From contig JALFKQ010000036.1 in assembly GCA_022774645.1 (NCBI GenBank), forward strand, positions 1 to 47,947: a stretch of 47,947 nucleotides of DNA. Direction: 5' to 3'. Numbering within the stretch: the first letter of the stretch is position 1; the number at the start of each line of letters is the position of its first letter. Positions 35,649 through 45,148 of this stretch are shown here, piece after piece. The position numbers were made by a program, and so were the translations under genes. This DNA comes from Mycoplasmatota bacterium (GTDB taxonomy: Bacteria > Bacillota_I > Bacilli_A > RF39 > UBA660). The notes below the pieces were generated by a model. That model was not told the DNA's origin. It did no database searches and was given only the letters and a program-made list of their open reading frames with translations.

Positions 35649-36121
35649 ATACTTTTCCCTAACATTTCTAATTTTTCTTTTAATAAATTATACCTATGTT
35701 TTGTATCTTCATTTTTTCCACAATACTCAAGCGGTATCTCATCATTAGCTTCATAATTTATATCTATGTCATATAATGTAAATTGATCCCTTGTTAAATC
35801 TATATAATGATTATCTATCATATTAAAATAATGTGTACCACCATTAACTCTTATTCTATGAATTGTTCCTCCAAAAATATCATTTACTATCATCGCAGTA
35901 ATTGCACATTGACCGTAAGTTGGATCATTATTATAATCATAATCTTTTTGACAAGATGGATATGCCGTTTCTTTAGCATAACATAATAATAGTTTTTCAA
36001 ATAAATCATTTAATGTTTTTATATTTAAATATATATTATTTTTTACCATTAAATTTCCATATTCTTTACCATAATAAGTAATCTCTCTATTACTTTTAGT
36101 ATAAAATTTCTTTTCTTTCAT
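35645..36121 (-). CDS. YunG-family protein
   Basis: This 158-residue protein fits the YunG family: DPTYGQCAITAMIVNDIFGG, GGTHYFNMIDNHYIDLTRDQF. The conserved C72, H97 and D108 resemble a papain-like triad, so a cysteine hydrolase is possible but untested in this family as far as I know. It starts behind AGAGGT. The overlap with the DUF4268 gene suggests a functional pair, perhaps a defence or toxin-type module; that is inference. Confidence 0.78.
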   Translation of the reverse strand: MKEKKFYTKSNREITYYGKEYGNLMVKNNIYLNIKTLNDLFEKLLLCYAKETAYPSCQKDYDYNNDPTYGQCAITAMIVNDIFGGTIHRIRVNGGTHYFNMIDNHYIDLTRDQFTLYDIDINYEANDEIPLEYCGKNEDTKHRYNLLKEKLEMLGKSI

Positions 36122-36158
36122 TATTACCTCTTTTTTCGTAATTATTATATCATATCAT

Positions 36159-36686
36159 TTATCTATTTTTATACCAAATGAACCAGTCTAATTTTCTATG
36201 AGGTATATCAACAGTAATATTATTTTGTTTTAATATTGTATCTATAACTTTTAAATATAATTCATAATTGAATTTATCTTTCATCTTTGAAAATGAATTT
36301 TTATTAAGTTTTTGTCCTGTTATTGATTTATAATCTTCTTCACTAATGTATCTATGTAAATTTTTATTGAACTCTTGCTTTGTAAATCTTGCTAGTTCTT
36401 CAATTATAGTTATATCACCTTTTTTAACTCTTTCATCGAAATTAGAATCAACTATTTTCTTAGATAATTTATATAATCCTCCGTTTTTTCCTAGATTTCT
36501 GCTTAAGTTTGTTCCATTTGTAATATCTATTAAACTTATTTTCATAGAAACCATTGCTATATCATTATTTAATGGATTATTCTTAAGAGCTAATTCAATT
36601 AATTATACTGAACATCCATATTTGAAATCATTTTTTACTTTTAATACATATTTTTCTAATTCTTCATTTGTTATTTTTTCTATCAT
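36159..36686 (-). pseudogene. Hypothetical gene interrupted by one in-frame stop
   Basis: From the start at 36686 (AAAAGGAG upstream) the frame reads 27 codons, MIEKITNEELEKYVLKVKND..., then hits TAA at 36603-36605 and continues unbroken for 147 more codons in the same frame. The downstream part, NGTNLSRNLGKNGG...FDERVKKGDI...PHRKLDWFIWYKNR, looks fully coding and could itself start at 36554. The intact protein would be about 175 residues. Family not recognised, though the pattern is of a conserved accessory protein. One substitution of the stop would restore it. Confidence 0.7.
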
Positions 36687-36728
36687 AAATTACTCCTTTT
36701 TAATTATATCAAATTTTCTGATAAAAAA

Positions 36729-36748
36729 AGAATCATATAACTGATTCT
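36729..36748 (-). terminator. Terminator overlapping the stop of the 369-residue gene
   Basis: A 7-bp stem AGAATCA/TGATTCT (36729-36735 with 36742-36748) is followed by TTTTTTT on the minus strand. Confidence 0.75.
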
Positions 36749-37856
36749 AATTTTTTTTATTTTTAAAATTTAGTGTAATAACTTTTGGACTATTTGATGG
36801 TTTGTCTTGTTCATCAGGATTTTCTTCAAGTTCATAATTTTTCCCGAATATTGTTTCTCTCATTATTTTTTCAACTGTATTATAGTGAACTCTTTCATTA
36901 AAGTCTCCTAAATTTATCTCTACATATTCTTCTGAACTTGTTCTTATATCATCCATTATTGATTCATATAGTTCTTCATCTACACAATCATATTCAGCAA
37001 TCTTATCTGAAATTCCTAATTCATTACCTATATAATATAGTAAGAATGTTTCATCAAATGCTGAGTTGAATTGTTTCATATATTCATGAACTCTTTCTAG
37101 CATTATTTCATATCTCTCTGCTTCTTCTTTGTGTTTATATTGTACCCAAGTTCTTTGAATCTTTTTAACATTTTCTCTAGCATCGTTTAATAATTTTATA
37201 TGAGTTGCTACATATGAAGCTAATGTTTGATCATACATACCAATTATTTTTAATAAATATACATTTAATCCTGATTTATCGATTTCTTCTGGTGATGTAA
37301 AATCATTATGTAATGCTTTTTCTAAATTATGCTTTTCAAATATTTCTTTAATACATTTTTTAGCTAAAAAATTTAATATAATTTCACTATGATTATATGA
37401 GTCATATGAAATAAAGAATCCCTCTCCAATTTTATCAGCTGCTTTAGGATCTTCTATTGCTCTTTTTATAATATCTACTTTTACTTGATTTAACAAATAA
37501 AGTCCTTCTCTCATAACTGCATATTTTTCTAATAATTCTGGGTCAGCTTTTGTTAAATCACTCATAATTATTGATAATTCTAACCTTTCTTCATAAAGAT
37601 TTTTATTATCAAAAAAATGGTCTGCTACTTGTGTAATAAAATTAATGTCACTTTTAAACTTTAAAATAACATATTTTACAAACTCATAATCTGATTTCAC
37701 TGATTCTGAACAATAATTATACATTTTTCTATCAGTAGTTTGACTTATTACTAACATCATAAAATTTTTATCGTTTTCTAACTCATCAAGTGAATAATCT
37801 TCTATATCTTCACCATTAATATATTTTTCAACCAAATCCCTGCTATACTTTTTCAT
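36747..37856 (-). CDS. Uncharacterised helical protein, paralogue of the right-edge gene
   Basis: The 369-residue protein is unrecognised. Its N-terminal 100 residues have repeat-like units (D-x-F-V/M hydrophobic blocks, DYEFVKYVILKFKSD, DINFITQVADHFF) that resemble DUF4116-type helical repeats. The rest is helical and the C-terminus ends PKVITLNFKNKKN. The product of the partial gene at 47274 aligns to residues from about 147 to the end, with shared YDSYN, YDQxLxSY, RVHYN/RIHYN and IFGK/LFGK motifs. Start behind AGGGG, no signal. Function unknown; cytoplasmic scaffold or sensor are possibilities. Confidence 0.6.
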   Translation of the reverse strand: MKKYSRDLVEKYINGEDIEDYSLDELENDKNFMMLVISQTTDRKMYNYCSESVKSDYEFVKYVILKFKSDINFITQVADHFFDNKNLYEERLELSIIMSDLTKADPELLEKYAVMREGLYLLNQVKVDIIKRAIEDPKAADKIGEGFFISYDSYNHSEIILNFLAKKCIKEIFEKHNLEKALHNDFTSPEEIDKSGLNVYLLKIIGMYDQTLASYVATHIKLLNDARENVKKIQRTWVQYKHKEEAERYEIMLERVHEYMKQFNSAFDETFLLYYIGNELGISDKIAEYDCVDEELYESIMDDIRTSSEEYVEINLGDFNERVHYNTVEKIMRETIFGKNYELEENPDEQDKPSNSPKVITLNFKNKKN

Positions 37857-37938
37857 TTTTATCCCCTTTTTTAAAAGTAGCTATATTATACACTATTTTG
37901 CTTAATAAGTAAACAATTATTATATTTTAGAATTTAAA

Positions 37939-37963
37939 AACATTAGTATTTTTTACTAATGTT
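37939..37963 (-). terminator. Terminator of the DUF1810 gene
   Basis: A perfect 10-bp stem AACATTAGTA/TACTAATGTT (37939-37948 with 37954-37963) overlaps the DUF1810 stop and is followed by TTTTAAATTC on the minus strand. Confidence 0.7.
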
Positions 37964-38375
37964 GATTATTTAAAATATTTAAACTTTTTTCATCCCTTTT
38001 TCCTTTATAAAATTTATTTATTATTTTACTAAATATTTTTTCATTCGGAAATGAATATTCAAATAGAGTCATACTTGAATTTAATTTTAAATAGTCTGGA
38101 TATTCAAAAATATCTTCAATATTTTCGTCCAGTTTATATAGTTCTTCACATATTTCTAACATATTATTTTTTAAGTATGAATTATTCATATACTCTAATA
38201 CTTCTTTTTTTCCTTCTAATCCATAATATTTAGAAGTAGAACTATATCCTAAGTCTTTTAATTGTGGAAATATATACCACATCCAATGACTTCTTTTATG
38301 TCCATTCTTTATTTCTAATAATGCTGTTGGATAATATATTTCATGTTTTTTAATAAACTTAGTTATATCATACAT
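37956..38375 (-). CDS. DUF1810 family protein
   Basis: The 139-residue protein has the DUF1810 pattern: EIKNGHKRSHWMWYIFPQLKDLGYS, KYYGLEGKKEVLEYM and SSMTLFEYSF plus the final FYKGKRDEKSLNIL. The family is compact, helical and of unknown biochemical role, found near ADP-ribose-related (NADAR/macro) genes in some genomes. It starts 5 nt after the small lipoprotein gene, possibly coupled. Nothing more can be read from it. Confidence 0.85.
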   Translation of the reverse strand: MYDITKFIKKHEIYYPTALLEIKNGHKRSHWMWYIFPQLKDLGYSSTSKYYGLEGKKEVLEYMNNSYLKNNMLEICEELYKLDENIEDIFEYPDYLKLNSSMTLFEYSFPNEKIFSKIINKFYKGKRDEKSLNILNNQH

Positions 38376-38380
38376 AACTA

Positions 38381-38563
38381 TTACCAGTAATATGGGTCAA
38401 TATCTGGATCTGCTGGTATATATTTATCTACACAAAATTCTTCTCCATTATCCCCATAATAACATTCTTTATATGTTGTACCTTCATCTGACGAAGTACC
38501 GCTACATCCTATACATACCGAAATCATTATTAGAATTAAAAAACATTTCACTATTTTTTTCAT
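38381..38563 (-). CDS. Small lipoprotein
   Basis: The 60-residue product has a Lys-rich start, a hydrophobic stretch (about 7-17), then SVCIGCSGTSS, a likely lipobox with C20 as the lipidated residue (-3 position is Cys rather than Leu). The rest is acidic with a Cys pair in KECYYGDNGEEFC, which might form a disulfide. Ribosome-binding site weak (AAAGTG). Function unknown. Confidence 0.6.
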   Translation of the reverse strand: MKKIVKCFLILIMISVCIGCSGTSSDEGTTYKECYYGDNGEEFCVDKYIPADPDIDPYYW

Positions 38564-38666
38564 TGATTATTTTTCACTTTCTTTAAATCTTCGTTATAAG
38601 CTTATATTTTTGCTAATTTTTCCTGCTTTTGTTTTTAACTTTCGAATTCTGTTTATTGTATTCAAT

Positions 38667-40865
38667 TTATTTTGTTAAGCTTAGTTTTTTACCTTCACTT
38701 TTCTTTTGATAATTTTTTAGTGGCTCAGTTAATGTGCCTGAGTATACTATATCTAATTCATGTAGAGCTCTTGTTATTGCAACATATAATAATTTCATAT
38801 CAAGTTGACTATCTGAAGAGTACATTTTTTCATTAGCATTATTAATTATAACTGCATCAAATTCTAAACCTTTTGCTAATTGATTAGAAATGGTGCATAC
38901 TCTAAATTTATCATCACTTAAATCATCATTTGGGTTTACATTCGGTATATTTATTCCTAACATTGATAAATCATCATTAATATAATTAGATAGTAAATTT
39001 GTCTTACTAATTATAGCTATTGTCTTATATCCTTTTTCTTTATACTCTTGTATTTTTTTAGCAATATGTTCTGGTATTTCTGTTTCTTTAATAGCTTCAT
39101 CAAATTGAACTTCTTCGCCGTGTCTGATCACTAATTCTGAACGATCTAAACCAATACTCTCTGCAACTGTATCAGCAACATCCATAATTTCTGCTGTTGT
39201 ACGATAGCTTTTATTAAAACTTACAATCTCGCCATCACCAGCAAACATTGCATTATTAACTTCTTCCCAATTATCAATGCCACGATAATCATATATTGAT
39301 TGAGCTAAGTCACCGAAAATACTAAATGTTGCAGAAGGTAAAGCATATTTTAATGTAAAAAAATTAAATTCTCCTAAGTCTTGTGCTTCATCAACTACTA
39401 CATGTTTTATATTTTCATATTCTCTATTTGGAGATATTAACATTTTAATATACATTAGTGCTGCTAAATCTTCAAAGTCGTATGAATTATCTTTTATATT
39501 TTTCATTGTTTCTTTTTTTAATTCATTTATGCCATTATAACCATATATATTATAATCAGAAATTGAACTTACAAATAATTTGTATAATTTAGTTGTATCC
39601 AATTTTGCTTTATTGAAATATTTTCTTAAAGCACCCCTACAATATTTTGATATTTCTGTTCTATCTTTTGCAAACATTGTTCTCATCTTATTTTTATCAT
39701 CATCTGTTTTTGCAGTTTTAAATAATTCATAAGAGTATTTAGTATATCTTTCTATAATAGAGTCTTGATTATTTTCAATATATCTACACAATTTATCAAT
39801 TGTATTTTCTACTCTACTACTTAAGCTTCCTGTCAAACCATTTTCTGTACTTTGAAAAGCTTGTGTGATAATTTCTTTTGGTAAAACTTCGAAATCTCCT
39901 AGCATCAATGGTTTAGATGTTATGCTATAAAAATATACTTTCATAAATTCTTCAAGCATTGTTTTATATTTCATTGAACATTTGAATTTATCTACATCAT
40001 AGCCTTTTTTTCCTGATATACTTTTATTAACTTTTTTATCAGATGCATTGATATTAATATCTTCATTAATATATTCTTTTGCAAAGCTTTCATATGTACA
40101 TTGTTCTACACCATCAACATCTAATTCAGGTAAAACTGATTTAATATATTTTAAAAACACTGGATTTGGCCCAATTACTAGATATTGATTTTGTTTAATA
40201 TTATTTATATAGTTATAAACTAAATATGCAATTCTATGTAAGGCAACTGTTGTTTTACCAGAACCCGCTACACCTTGAACAATTATATTTTCAGATAATT
40301 TTCTTCTTATTGCATCATTTTGTTCTTTTTGAATTGTAGAAACTATACTTTTTAGTCTAGCATCGTTATTATCATTAAGATACTTTTGTAATAGACTATC
40401 TTGTGATACTAAATCAACATCAAAATATTCTTGCAATTCTCCCTTTTCTATTTCAAATTGTCTTTTTAAAGACATATTTCCTTTTATTGTTCCATTGGGT
40501 GCTTCATAACTACATTTACCTACTGATGCATCATAATATAATGAACTTATAGGTGCTCTCCAATCTGTAACTATAATATCTGTATTTTTTATAACTCCAT
40601 TTTTTCCTATATAAACTGTACTAACTTTTCCATCTTCTTCAGACTTAAAATCAATTCTAGCAAAATATGGTTTATCTAATGCTGTTTCAAGATTAGTGAT
40701 ATGTATCTTTTTTCTATCAGCAATTCTCCATAATTCTTCTCTATCTCCTACAAAATCAGTATATAGTTTTTTCAAATCTAAATTTTCATCTTCTAGGATT
40801 TCACCAATTATTTTAATTGTTTTCTTTAGTTTTTCTTTTTCTCTTTCTAATTCTATTTTTTCCAT
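38667..40865 (-). CDS. helD: HelD-like superfamily 1 helicase/RNA-polymerase recycling ATPase
   Basis: This 732-residue protein matches HelD: N-terminal coiled coil (1-75), IYIGKNGVI...TDWRAPISSLYYD, Walker A GVAGSGKTTVALHRIAYL, motif II VVDEAQDLGEF, FGDLAQSIYDYRG, FNKSYRTTAEI and the C-terminal LLYVAITRALHELDI. HelD releases stalled RNA polymerase from DNA. It starts behind AAGGGGGG. Length is near that of B. subtilis HelD (about 770). Cannot exclude a UvrD-like DNA repair role. Confidence 0.85.
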   Translation of the reverse strand: MEKIELEREKEKLKKTIKIIGEILEDENLDLKKLYTDFVGDREELWRIADRKKIHITNLETALDKPYFARIDFKSEEDGKVSTVYIGKNGVIKNTDIIVTDWRAPISSLYYDASVGKCSYEAPNGTIKGNMSLKRQFEIEKGELQEYFDVDLVSQDSLLQKYLNDNNDARLKSIVSTIQKEQNDAIRRKLSENIIVQGVAGSGKTTVALHRIAYLVYNYINNIKQNQYLVIGPNPVFLKYIKSVLPELDVDGVEQCTYESFAKEYINEDININASDKKVNKSISGKKGYDVDKFKCSMKYKTMLEEFMKVYFYSITSKPLMLGDFEVLPKEIITQAFQSTENGLTGSLSSRVENTIDKLCRYIENNQDSIIERYTKYSYELFKTAKTDDDKNKMRTMFAKDRTEISKYCRGALRKYFNKAKLDTTKLYKLFVSSISDYNIYGYNGINELKKETMKNIKDNSYDFEDLAALMYIKMLISPNREYENIKHVVVDEAQDLGEFNFFTLKYALPSATFSIFGDLAQSIYDYRGIDNWEEVNNAMFAGDGEIVSFNKSYRTTAEIMDVADTVAESIGLDRSELVIRHGEEVQFDEAIKETEIPEHIAKKIQEYKEKGYKTIAIISKTNLLSNYINDDLSMLGINIPNVNPNDDLSDDKFRVCTISNQLAKGLEFDAVIINNANEKMYSSDSQLDMKLLYVAITRALHELDIVYSGTLTEPLKNYQKKSEGKKLSLTK

Positions 40866-40888
40866 ATTTAACCCCCCTTAATTAACTT

Positions 40889-41233
40889 TTATCTTAGGAT
40901 TTCAGATTCAAAATATTTCTCTTGAAACTCAGTTAATGCTCTAATTGCATCATCTGAATAATCTTTTCCATCTTTAGAAACTACTAACTTGTCATCATCA
41001 TCATTAGTTCTATGTATAACAGCAATAACCTTTCCATTACTAGTTGGAACTGGTTCAAATTCACCAACTAGATATGCATCTAATTCTTCTCCATCTCCGC
41101 TTACAGTATTAGGTATATAACCATAATTTAACATATACATAAATCCATGTTTTGGATGTCTTGTACCTAATTGTCTATCTATTTCTACTGTTACTTCCTT
41201 TCCTAAGTAATCTTTTGCATTTGCTTTTTCCAT
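40889..41233 (-). CDS. ppa: Short inorganic-pyrophosphatase-like protein
   Basis: The start at 41233 (MEKANAKDYLGKEVTVEIDR) has GGAGG; the ATG at 41266 does not. The 114-residue product resembles type I pyrophosphatase: DRQLGTRHPKHGFMYMLNYGYIP, then GDGEELDAYLVG corresponding to the family's DGDPLDV loop with altered residues, and HRTNDDDDKLVV. Usual enzymes are about 175 residues; such 110-120-residue forms occur in low-GC Gram-positives. It keeps the Asp-rich patches, but catalytic capacity is unproven. Confidence 0.78.
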   Translation of the reverse strand: MEKANAKDYLGKEVTVEIDRQLGTRHPKHGFMYMLNYGYIPNTVSGDGEELDAYLVGEFEPVPTSNGKVIAVIHRTNDDDDKLVVSKDGKDYSDDAIRALTEFQEKYFESEILR

Positions 41234-41313
41234 TTTTAATTCCTCCATTTCATTCTTTACTAACATGTAAAGCTAATTTATTTAATTTATTATATCATAA
41301 AATCTTTATTTTT

Positions 41314-42879
41314 TTAAATAAACGGATTTAAATCTGCATTGTAAGTTAATTGACTTTTTTTATACAAACTTTTTACTGTTTGTTTAACAGTGTCATATTC
41401 TGTTCTAGTTTTACTTATAAAGTCAGTAATATATTCTTCTATATCTATATCTGGGTTTTCTTTTAATTTTTCAAGTACATGTTTAAACACCATTAGATCT
41501 ATCTTCTTTAATTTCATTGCACAATCATAGAATTCTTTCATTGATTCATCAGATATTGCTTTTGGTGCTGTTAATGGGTCTATAGTCATATCATATATAT
41601 CACTATGGCTCTTATGCCACATTTTTAATGCTATATAAGCTTTTTCTACTATAACATCATCTATTGTATATTTGTTATTATTTGAGATAAAATCACTTTC
41701 TTTTAATTTATTTTCTTTTCTTAATCTAGAATTTAATCTAGTTCCTTCTGCAGAAAACATTTCCGAAAATATTCCCTTAGTTACTGCAAAATCATATTCA
41801 GACATAAAATCATAATTTTCTAATAATTCTTCATATGTTGTATCCTTATCAAATAATATATAACCCATTTGTACAATATAACCATGTTTTTTAAATAATT
41901 CTAGTGCTCTTTTATTATCTTCTAATGTTGCTTTTTTATTCATTCTAGATAGTGCAGTTTGAGAACCGTTTTCAATACCACATGCAAATGAAAAAAATCC
42001 TGCTCTTTTTAAATCATATAATATTGAATCCGTTATTTTATCTGCTCTGATTTGTCCTCTTAATTTCACTTTGATATTTCTTTTTGCTATTTCATCTGCA
42101 AAATCTTTACACCACTTCTCATCTCTGATTCCATCTACGAATGAATCATCAACCATTTTAATATATTTAACACCTTGTTTATAAAGCATTTCAATTTCAT
42201 CTACTATGTTTTCTATGCTTCTTGTTCTCCAAACTTTTCCGTCACTTAATCTAAAAAACGATATTACTGAACAAAATTCACAATTTCCAGAACATCCTCT
42301 AGCGGTAATCATATTAACAGATGATTTTTTATTTAATACAACATTCATAGTATCACGACTAGGAAAAGGTAATGAATCTAAGTCATCATTTAAACATTCC
42401 ATATCATTTAAAATAACTTTATTATTCTCATCTAAAAATCCCACATTTTTTACATCATATGGTATTTGATTTTTTTCGATGCTTTTTGCTAATTCACAAA
42501 TTGATTTTTCTCCTTCTCCCCTCATGATATAGTCTGATCCTGATCTTAAATATTGTTCTGGATAAAATGTTGGCCCAAAACCTCCACAAGCTATTTTGAT
42601 ATTTGGATTGTGTTTTTTTAGCATTTGCATTAATTTAACTGTAGGTGCTGTATTAGACATATATGATGATATTCCAACAAATAAAATATTTTCTTCTTGA
42701 GCTATTATTCTATTGTACACTTCTTCAACTTCAAGTTCATTTAACCATGCATCTATAATCTCAACATCATATTTTTCTCTTACTAATGAAGCTTTCAAAT
42801 ACTCAATACCTAAATTTTCTTCTGATGTTCTATGAGTCTTTGGTGATAAAGTTGTTAATATTATCTTTTTATTACTCAT
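41314..42879 (-). CDS. B12-binding-domain radical SAM protein
   Basis: This 521-residue protein has an N-terminal cobalamin-binding-type Rossmann domain (about 5-130: LKIACGGFGPTFYPE, MRGEGEKSICEL) and a radical SAM core with C196-x3-C200-x2-C203 (ARGCSGNCEFCSV) and the CGIENGSQTALSRMNK strand typical of the class. The C-terminal 110 residues are helical, with no known domain. Class B enzymes methylate unactivated carbons or rearrange rings; the base-off His motif is not evident. It is last in the five-gene set and overlaps the HprK-like gene by 4 nt (ATGA), so it is coupled. Confidence 0.9.
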   Translation of the reverse strand: MSNKKIILTTLSPKTHRTSEENLGIEYLKASLVREKYDVEIIDAWLNELEVEEVYNRIIAQEENILFVGISSYMSNTAPTVKLMQMLKKHNPNIKIACGGFGPTFYPEQYLRSGSDYIMRGEGEKSICELAKSIEKNQIPYDVKNVGFLDENNKVILNDMECLNDDLDSLPFPSRDTMNVVLNKKSSVNMITARGCSGNCEFCSVISFFRLSDGKVWRTRSIENIVDEIEMLYKQGVKYIKMVDDSFVDGIRDEKWCKDFADEIAKRNIKVKLRGQIRADKITDSILYDLKRAGFFSFACGIENGSQTALSRMNKKATLEDNKRALELFKKHGYIVQMGYILFDKDTTYEELLENYDFMSEYDFAVTKGIFSEMFSAEGTRLNSRLRKENKLKESDFISNNNKYTIDDVIVEKAYIALKMWHKSHSDIYDMTIDPLTAPKAISDESMKEFYDCAMKLKKIDLMVFKHVLEKLKENPDIDIEEYITDFISKTRTEYDTVKQTVKSLYKKSQLTYNADLNPFI

Positions 42880-43835
42880 ATTCTTTTCACCAATACTTTT
42901 GCAAGTCCATTAACAGAACCTTTTGCCTCACTTACTTCACATTCTTCTGTTATAGTTTTACATAAATTACTTAATTGAAATAATGTTTGTTCATCTTCCA
43001 TTGATGGCATTGGATAATCAAAACCTGTTATATAATTATAAGTTCCTTTAACTATTTTAGACATACTTTCATACATAAATAAAAATTCATCAATTCTATC
43101 TTTTGGCCTTATGAATGAATCCCCATTACCAGCGGTACTTATGCTAAATACATTTGTTAATGGAGCTTTATCATTAGATGAATCTAGAATTAAACTAGGA
43201 TCTATATGTTCATTAACTACTATTTTTTTATTCCACTTGTCTTCTGTTGTCATATTTATTTTCTCATAAAGTTCAGGAAAATATAATTCGATTGCTCCTA
43301 ATCTCATTTGTATTTCTTTTGTTCCACCTAATATCATTGGCTTTCCATTTTCCATTCCTATCACTGAGTGATCATTAGATATTAGTTTACAGTTATGTTT
43401 AGACATTAATTCGTATGCTAAACTTGTTTTTCCAGCATTTGCATCACCAACTAAAACAAAACCATTATTTGATGAGTGCATTAAAGATGAACTATGTAAT
43501 AAATATTTTTCATTTCTTGCTAATATTTTTGAAAACATAGACAATGCTATATAAACAATATCTGGAAATCTTATTTCATTTTCATTGGCAGTTAAGATTG
43601 AAACATTATATTCTTTATCATAATGCATACTTTTTTTATCACCATCATTTATTATTATTGCATCTGAATAATTAACATTACTAACAGGAACTAATGATGA
43701 TGTAACACTTGTAATTGGAATAGTTCTCATTATTGATGAGTTTGCTTCGGTTAATTTTGATTTTAATTTTTCCGAATTAGTATAAATACTTAGTTCTGCA
43801 TAGTCCTTTATTTTTAATTTTATCTCATATATCAT
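42876..43835 (-). CDS. HprK-like P-loop kinase
   Basis: The 319-residue protein has the HprK/P-type kinase fold region: YLLHSSSLMHSS then GFVLVGDANAGKTSLAYEL (Walker A 130-137), CKLISNDHSVIG with a potential catalytic Asp, and KEIQMRLGAIELYFPE. HprK-like proteins in natural-product clusters phosphorylate Ser/Thr in peptides or small substrates. The first 90 residues look like a separate beta domain. It is 10 nt after the deoxyribosyltransferase-like gene. Its substrate here is unknown; a nucleoside or peptide is inferred from neighbours. Confidence 0.8.
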   Translation of the reverse strand: MIYEIKLKIKDYAELSIYTNSEKLKSKLTEANSSIMRTIPITSVTSSLVPVSNVNYSDAIIINDGDKKSMHYDKEYNVSILTANENEIRFPDIVYIALSMFSKILARNEKYLLHSSSLMHSSNNGFVLVGDANAGKTSLAYELMSKHNCKLISNDHSVIGMENGKPMILGGTKEIQMRLGAIELYFPELYEKINMTTEDKWNKKIVVNEHIDPSLILDSSNDKAPLTNVFSISTAGNGDSFIRPKDRIDEFLFMYESMSKIVKGTYNYITGFDYPMPSMEDEQTLFQLSNLCKTITEECEVSEAKGSVNGLAKVLVKRI

Positions 43836-43845
43836 AAAACCTCCA

Positions 43846-44289
43846 TTAAATGTTTTTTATTTCATTGATTATTAAATTTATAAGTTCTTCACTATAATCT
43901 TCATTATAGTATATATAATCTGTTTCAGTCAAACAATGAATTCCTGTTACCATTGGTGAGTAATGATAATCTTTTTTTAGGAAAATTTTCATTCTTTTCT
44001 TATTTGCGGATGCCCAGCCTATTTCAACATGTACACCGCCAGAATGTGGCACACCAGGAATTACACACACTAGATCAACTGCTTTTATAGTTTCAAAATC
44101 TATTTGTGTACTTTCTTCTGCTGATGAATATGTTTTTCCCCATTTTTCTCTTTCGTGTGCTAAAAAATAGTCACAATTTATCTTTTTTAATTCTTCTGTT
44201 AATTTAGTAAAAAATTTTTTATATTCACTCTTAACCTCATAATGTTCATCACATAATTGAGAATAAGGCATTGCTAAAAATACTTTCAT
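43846..44289 (-). CDS. Nucleoside 2-deoxyribosyltransferase / N-hydrolase-fold protein
   Basis: Start at 44289 (MKVFLAMPYSQL) behind TGGAGG; the ATG at 44376 has none. The 147-residue protein matches the fold: a glycine-poor first strand MKVFLAMPYS, FETIKAVDLVCVIP, and GGVHVEIGWAS with the nucleophilic Glu E89. The family includes nucleoside deoxyribosyltransferases and the CMP/dNMP N-glycosidases (MilB, DNPH1). Many Lys, no signal. It lies 10 nt after the phosphorylase gene. Cleavage or exchange of a nucleobase on a modified nucleoside is the likely activity. Confidence 0.78.
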   Translation of the reverse strand: MKVFLAMPYSQLCDEHYEVKSEYKKFFTKLTEELKKINCDYFLAHEREKWGKTYSSAEESTQIDFETIKAVDLVCVIPGVPHSGGVHVEIGWASANKKRMKIFLKKDYHYSPMVTGIHCLTETDYIYYNEDYSEELINLIINEIKNI

Positions 44290-44299
44290 TTTTCCTCCA

Positions 44300-45139
44300 T
44301 TATTCATAGAATTCATCTGGGAATTCTCTAAAATTTTTATTTTTTCTAGACATTTTTGAACAAACAGTACAATCATATGATTTATAATCTTTTAGGAATT
44401 GTAATATTATTTTTGTTGTTCTTTTTCTACAAGATTTTATATCTTCTACATATGCTTTTGCTTCTTGTTGTTCTTTTAAATCATTAATATAATTTGCTCT
44501 ACCACTTGGATCATCTATTTGTACAGCAATTCCTGCATAACAAATTTGATTTAGTTTTGCTACTGTTGCTTCTGGATCACATGTTTGACCTACAATGTCC
44601 CATCCCATTTTATTATAAAAACTTAATTCTGCTTTAGTTTCTATTCTTGGGTATCCATAAAATGAAACATATGTTGCATTTTCTTTAACTGGAAAAGGCA
44701 TTTTTCTACTAGCTTCACATAATTTTTTTGTTAATTCATTGCAAAAAGGTTCAAACATTTCTGCATTATGAAATGAAATATTCTGATTCCAACTAATGTT
44801 ATAATTTCCTGCTCCTACCAAGTCTCCAAGAACATATACACTTCCTTGTGGCATTTCTGGATTTATTCCACCAACAACAAAGGTTCCTATTAACTTTGTT
44901 GCCCCTGAATTTTTAACAGCTTCTATAGTCTGTTGAAAGTTTATTTGACTAGATGGTACTTTTTCACCATTAAATCTTCCGTATATTATTAAAACTGGTA
45001 CATCATATACATTTCCAATATAGCATCTATGTACTGGTCCAAAAGAAGTATTTATCGTCACTCTTTTAAGGTTAAATTCTTTAATCATTTCATCGCTTCT
45101 CATAATGATTGCGACTTCAGGTTTAAAATCTCCTATCAT
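44300..45139 (-). CDS. Purine-nucleoside/methylthioadenosine phosphorylase-like protein
   Basis: This 279-residue protein belongs to the PNP/MTAP family: VAIIMRSDE, VPSSQINFQQTIEAVKNSG, GTFVVGGINPEMPQGSVYVLGD, GYPRIETKAELSFY and GQTCDPEATVAKLNQICYAGIAVQIDD. Phosphorylases cleave the N-glycosidic bond of purine nucleosides or 5'-methylthioadenosine with phosphate. The usual start-of-sheet GSGL motif is altered, so the substrate may be non-standard. It follows the SPASM gene by 9 nt and starts behind AGGAGG. The Cys-rich tail YDCTVC is unusual for the family. Confidence 0.85.
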   Translation of the reverse strand: MIGDFKPEVAIIMRSDEMIKEFNLKRVTINTSFGPVHRCYIGNVYDVPVLIIYGRFNGEKVPSSQINFQQTIEAVKNSGATKLIGTFVVGGINPEMPQGSVYVLGDLVGAGNYNISWNQNISFHNAEMFEPFCNELTKKLCEASRKMPFPVKENATYVSFYGYPRIETKAELSFYNKMGWDIVGQTCDPEATVAKLNQICYAGIAVQIDDPSGRANYINDLKEQQEAKAYVEDIKSCRKRTTKIILQFLKDYKSYDCTVCSKMSRKNKNFREFPDEFYE

Positions 45140-45148
45140 ATATCCTCC

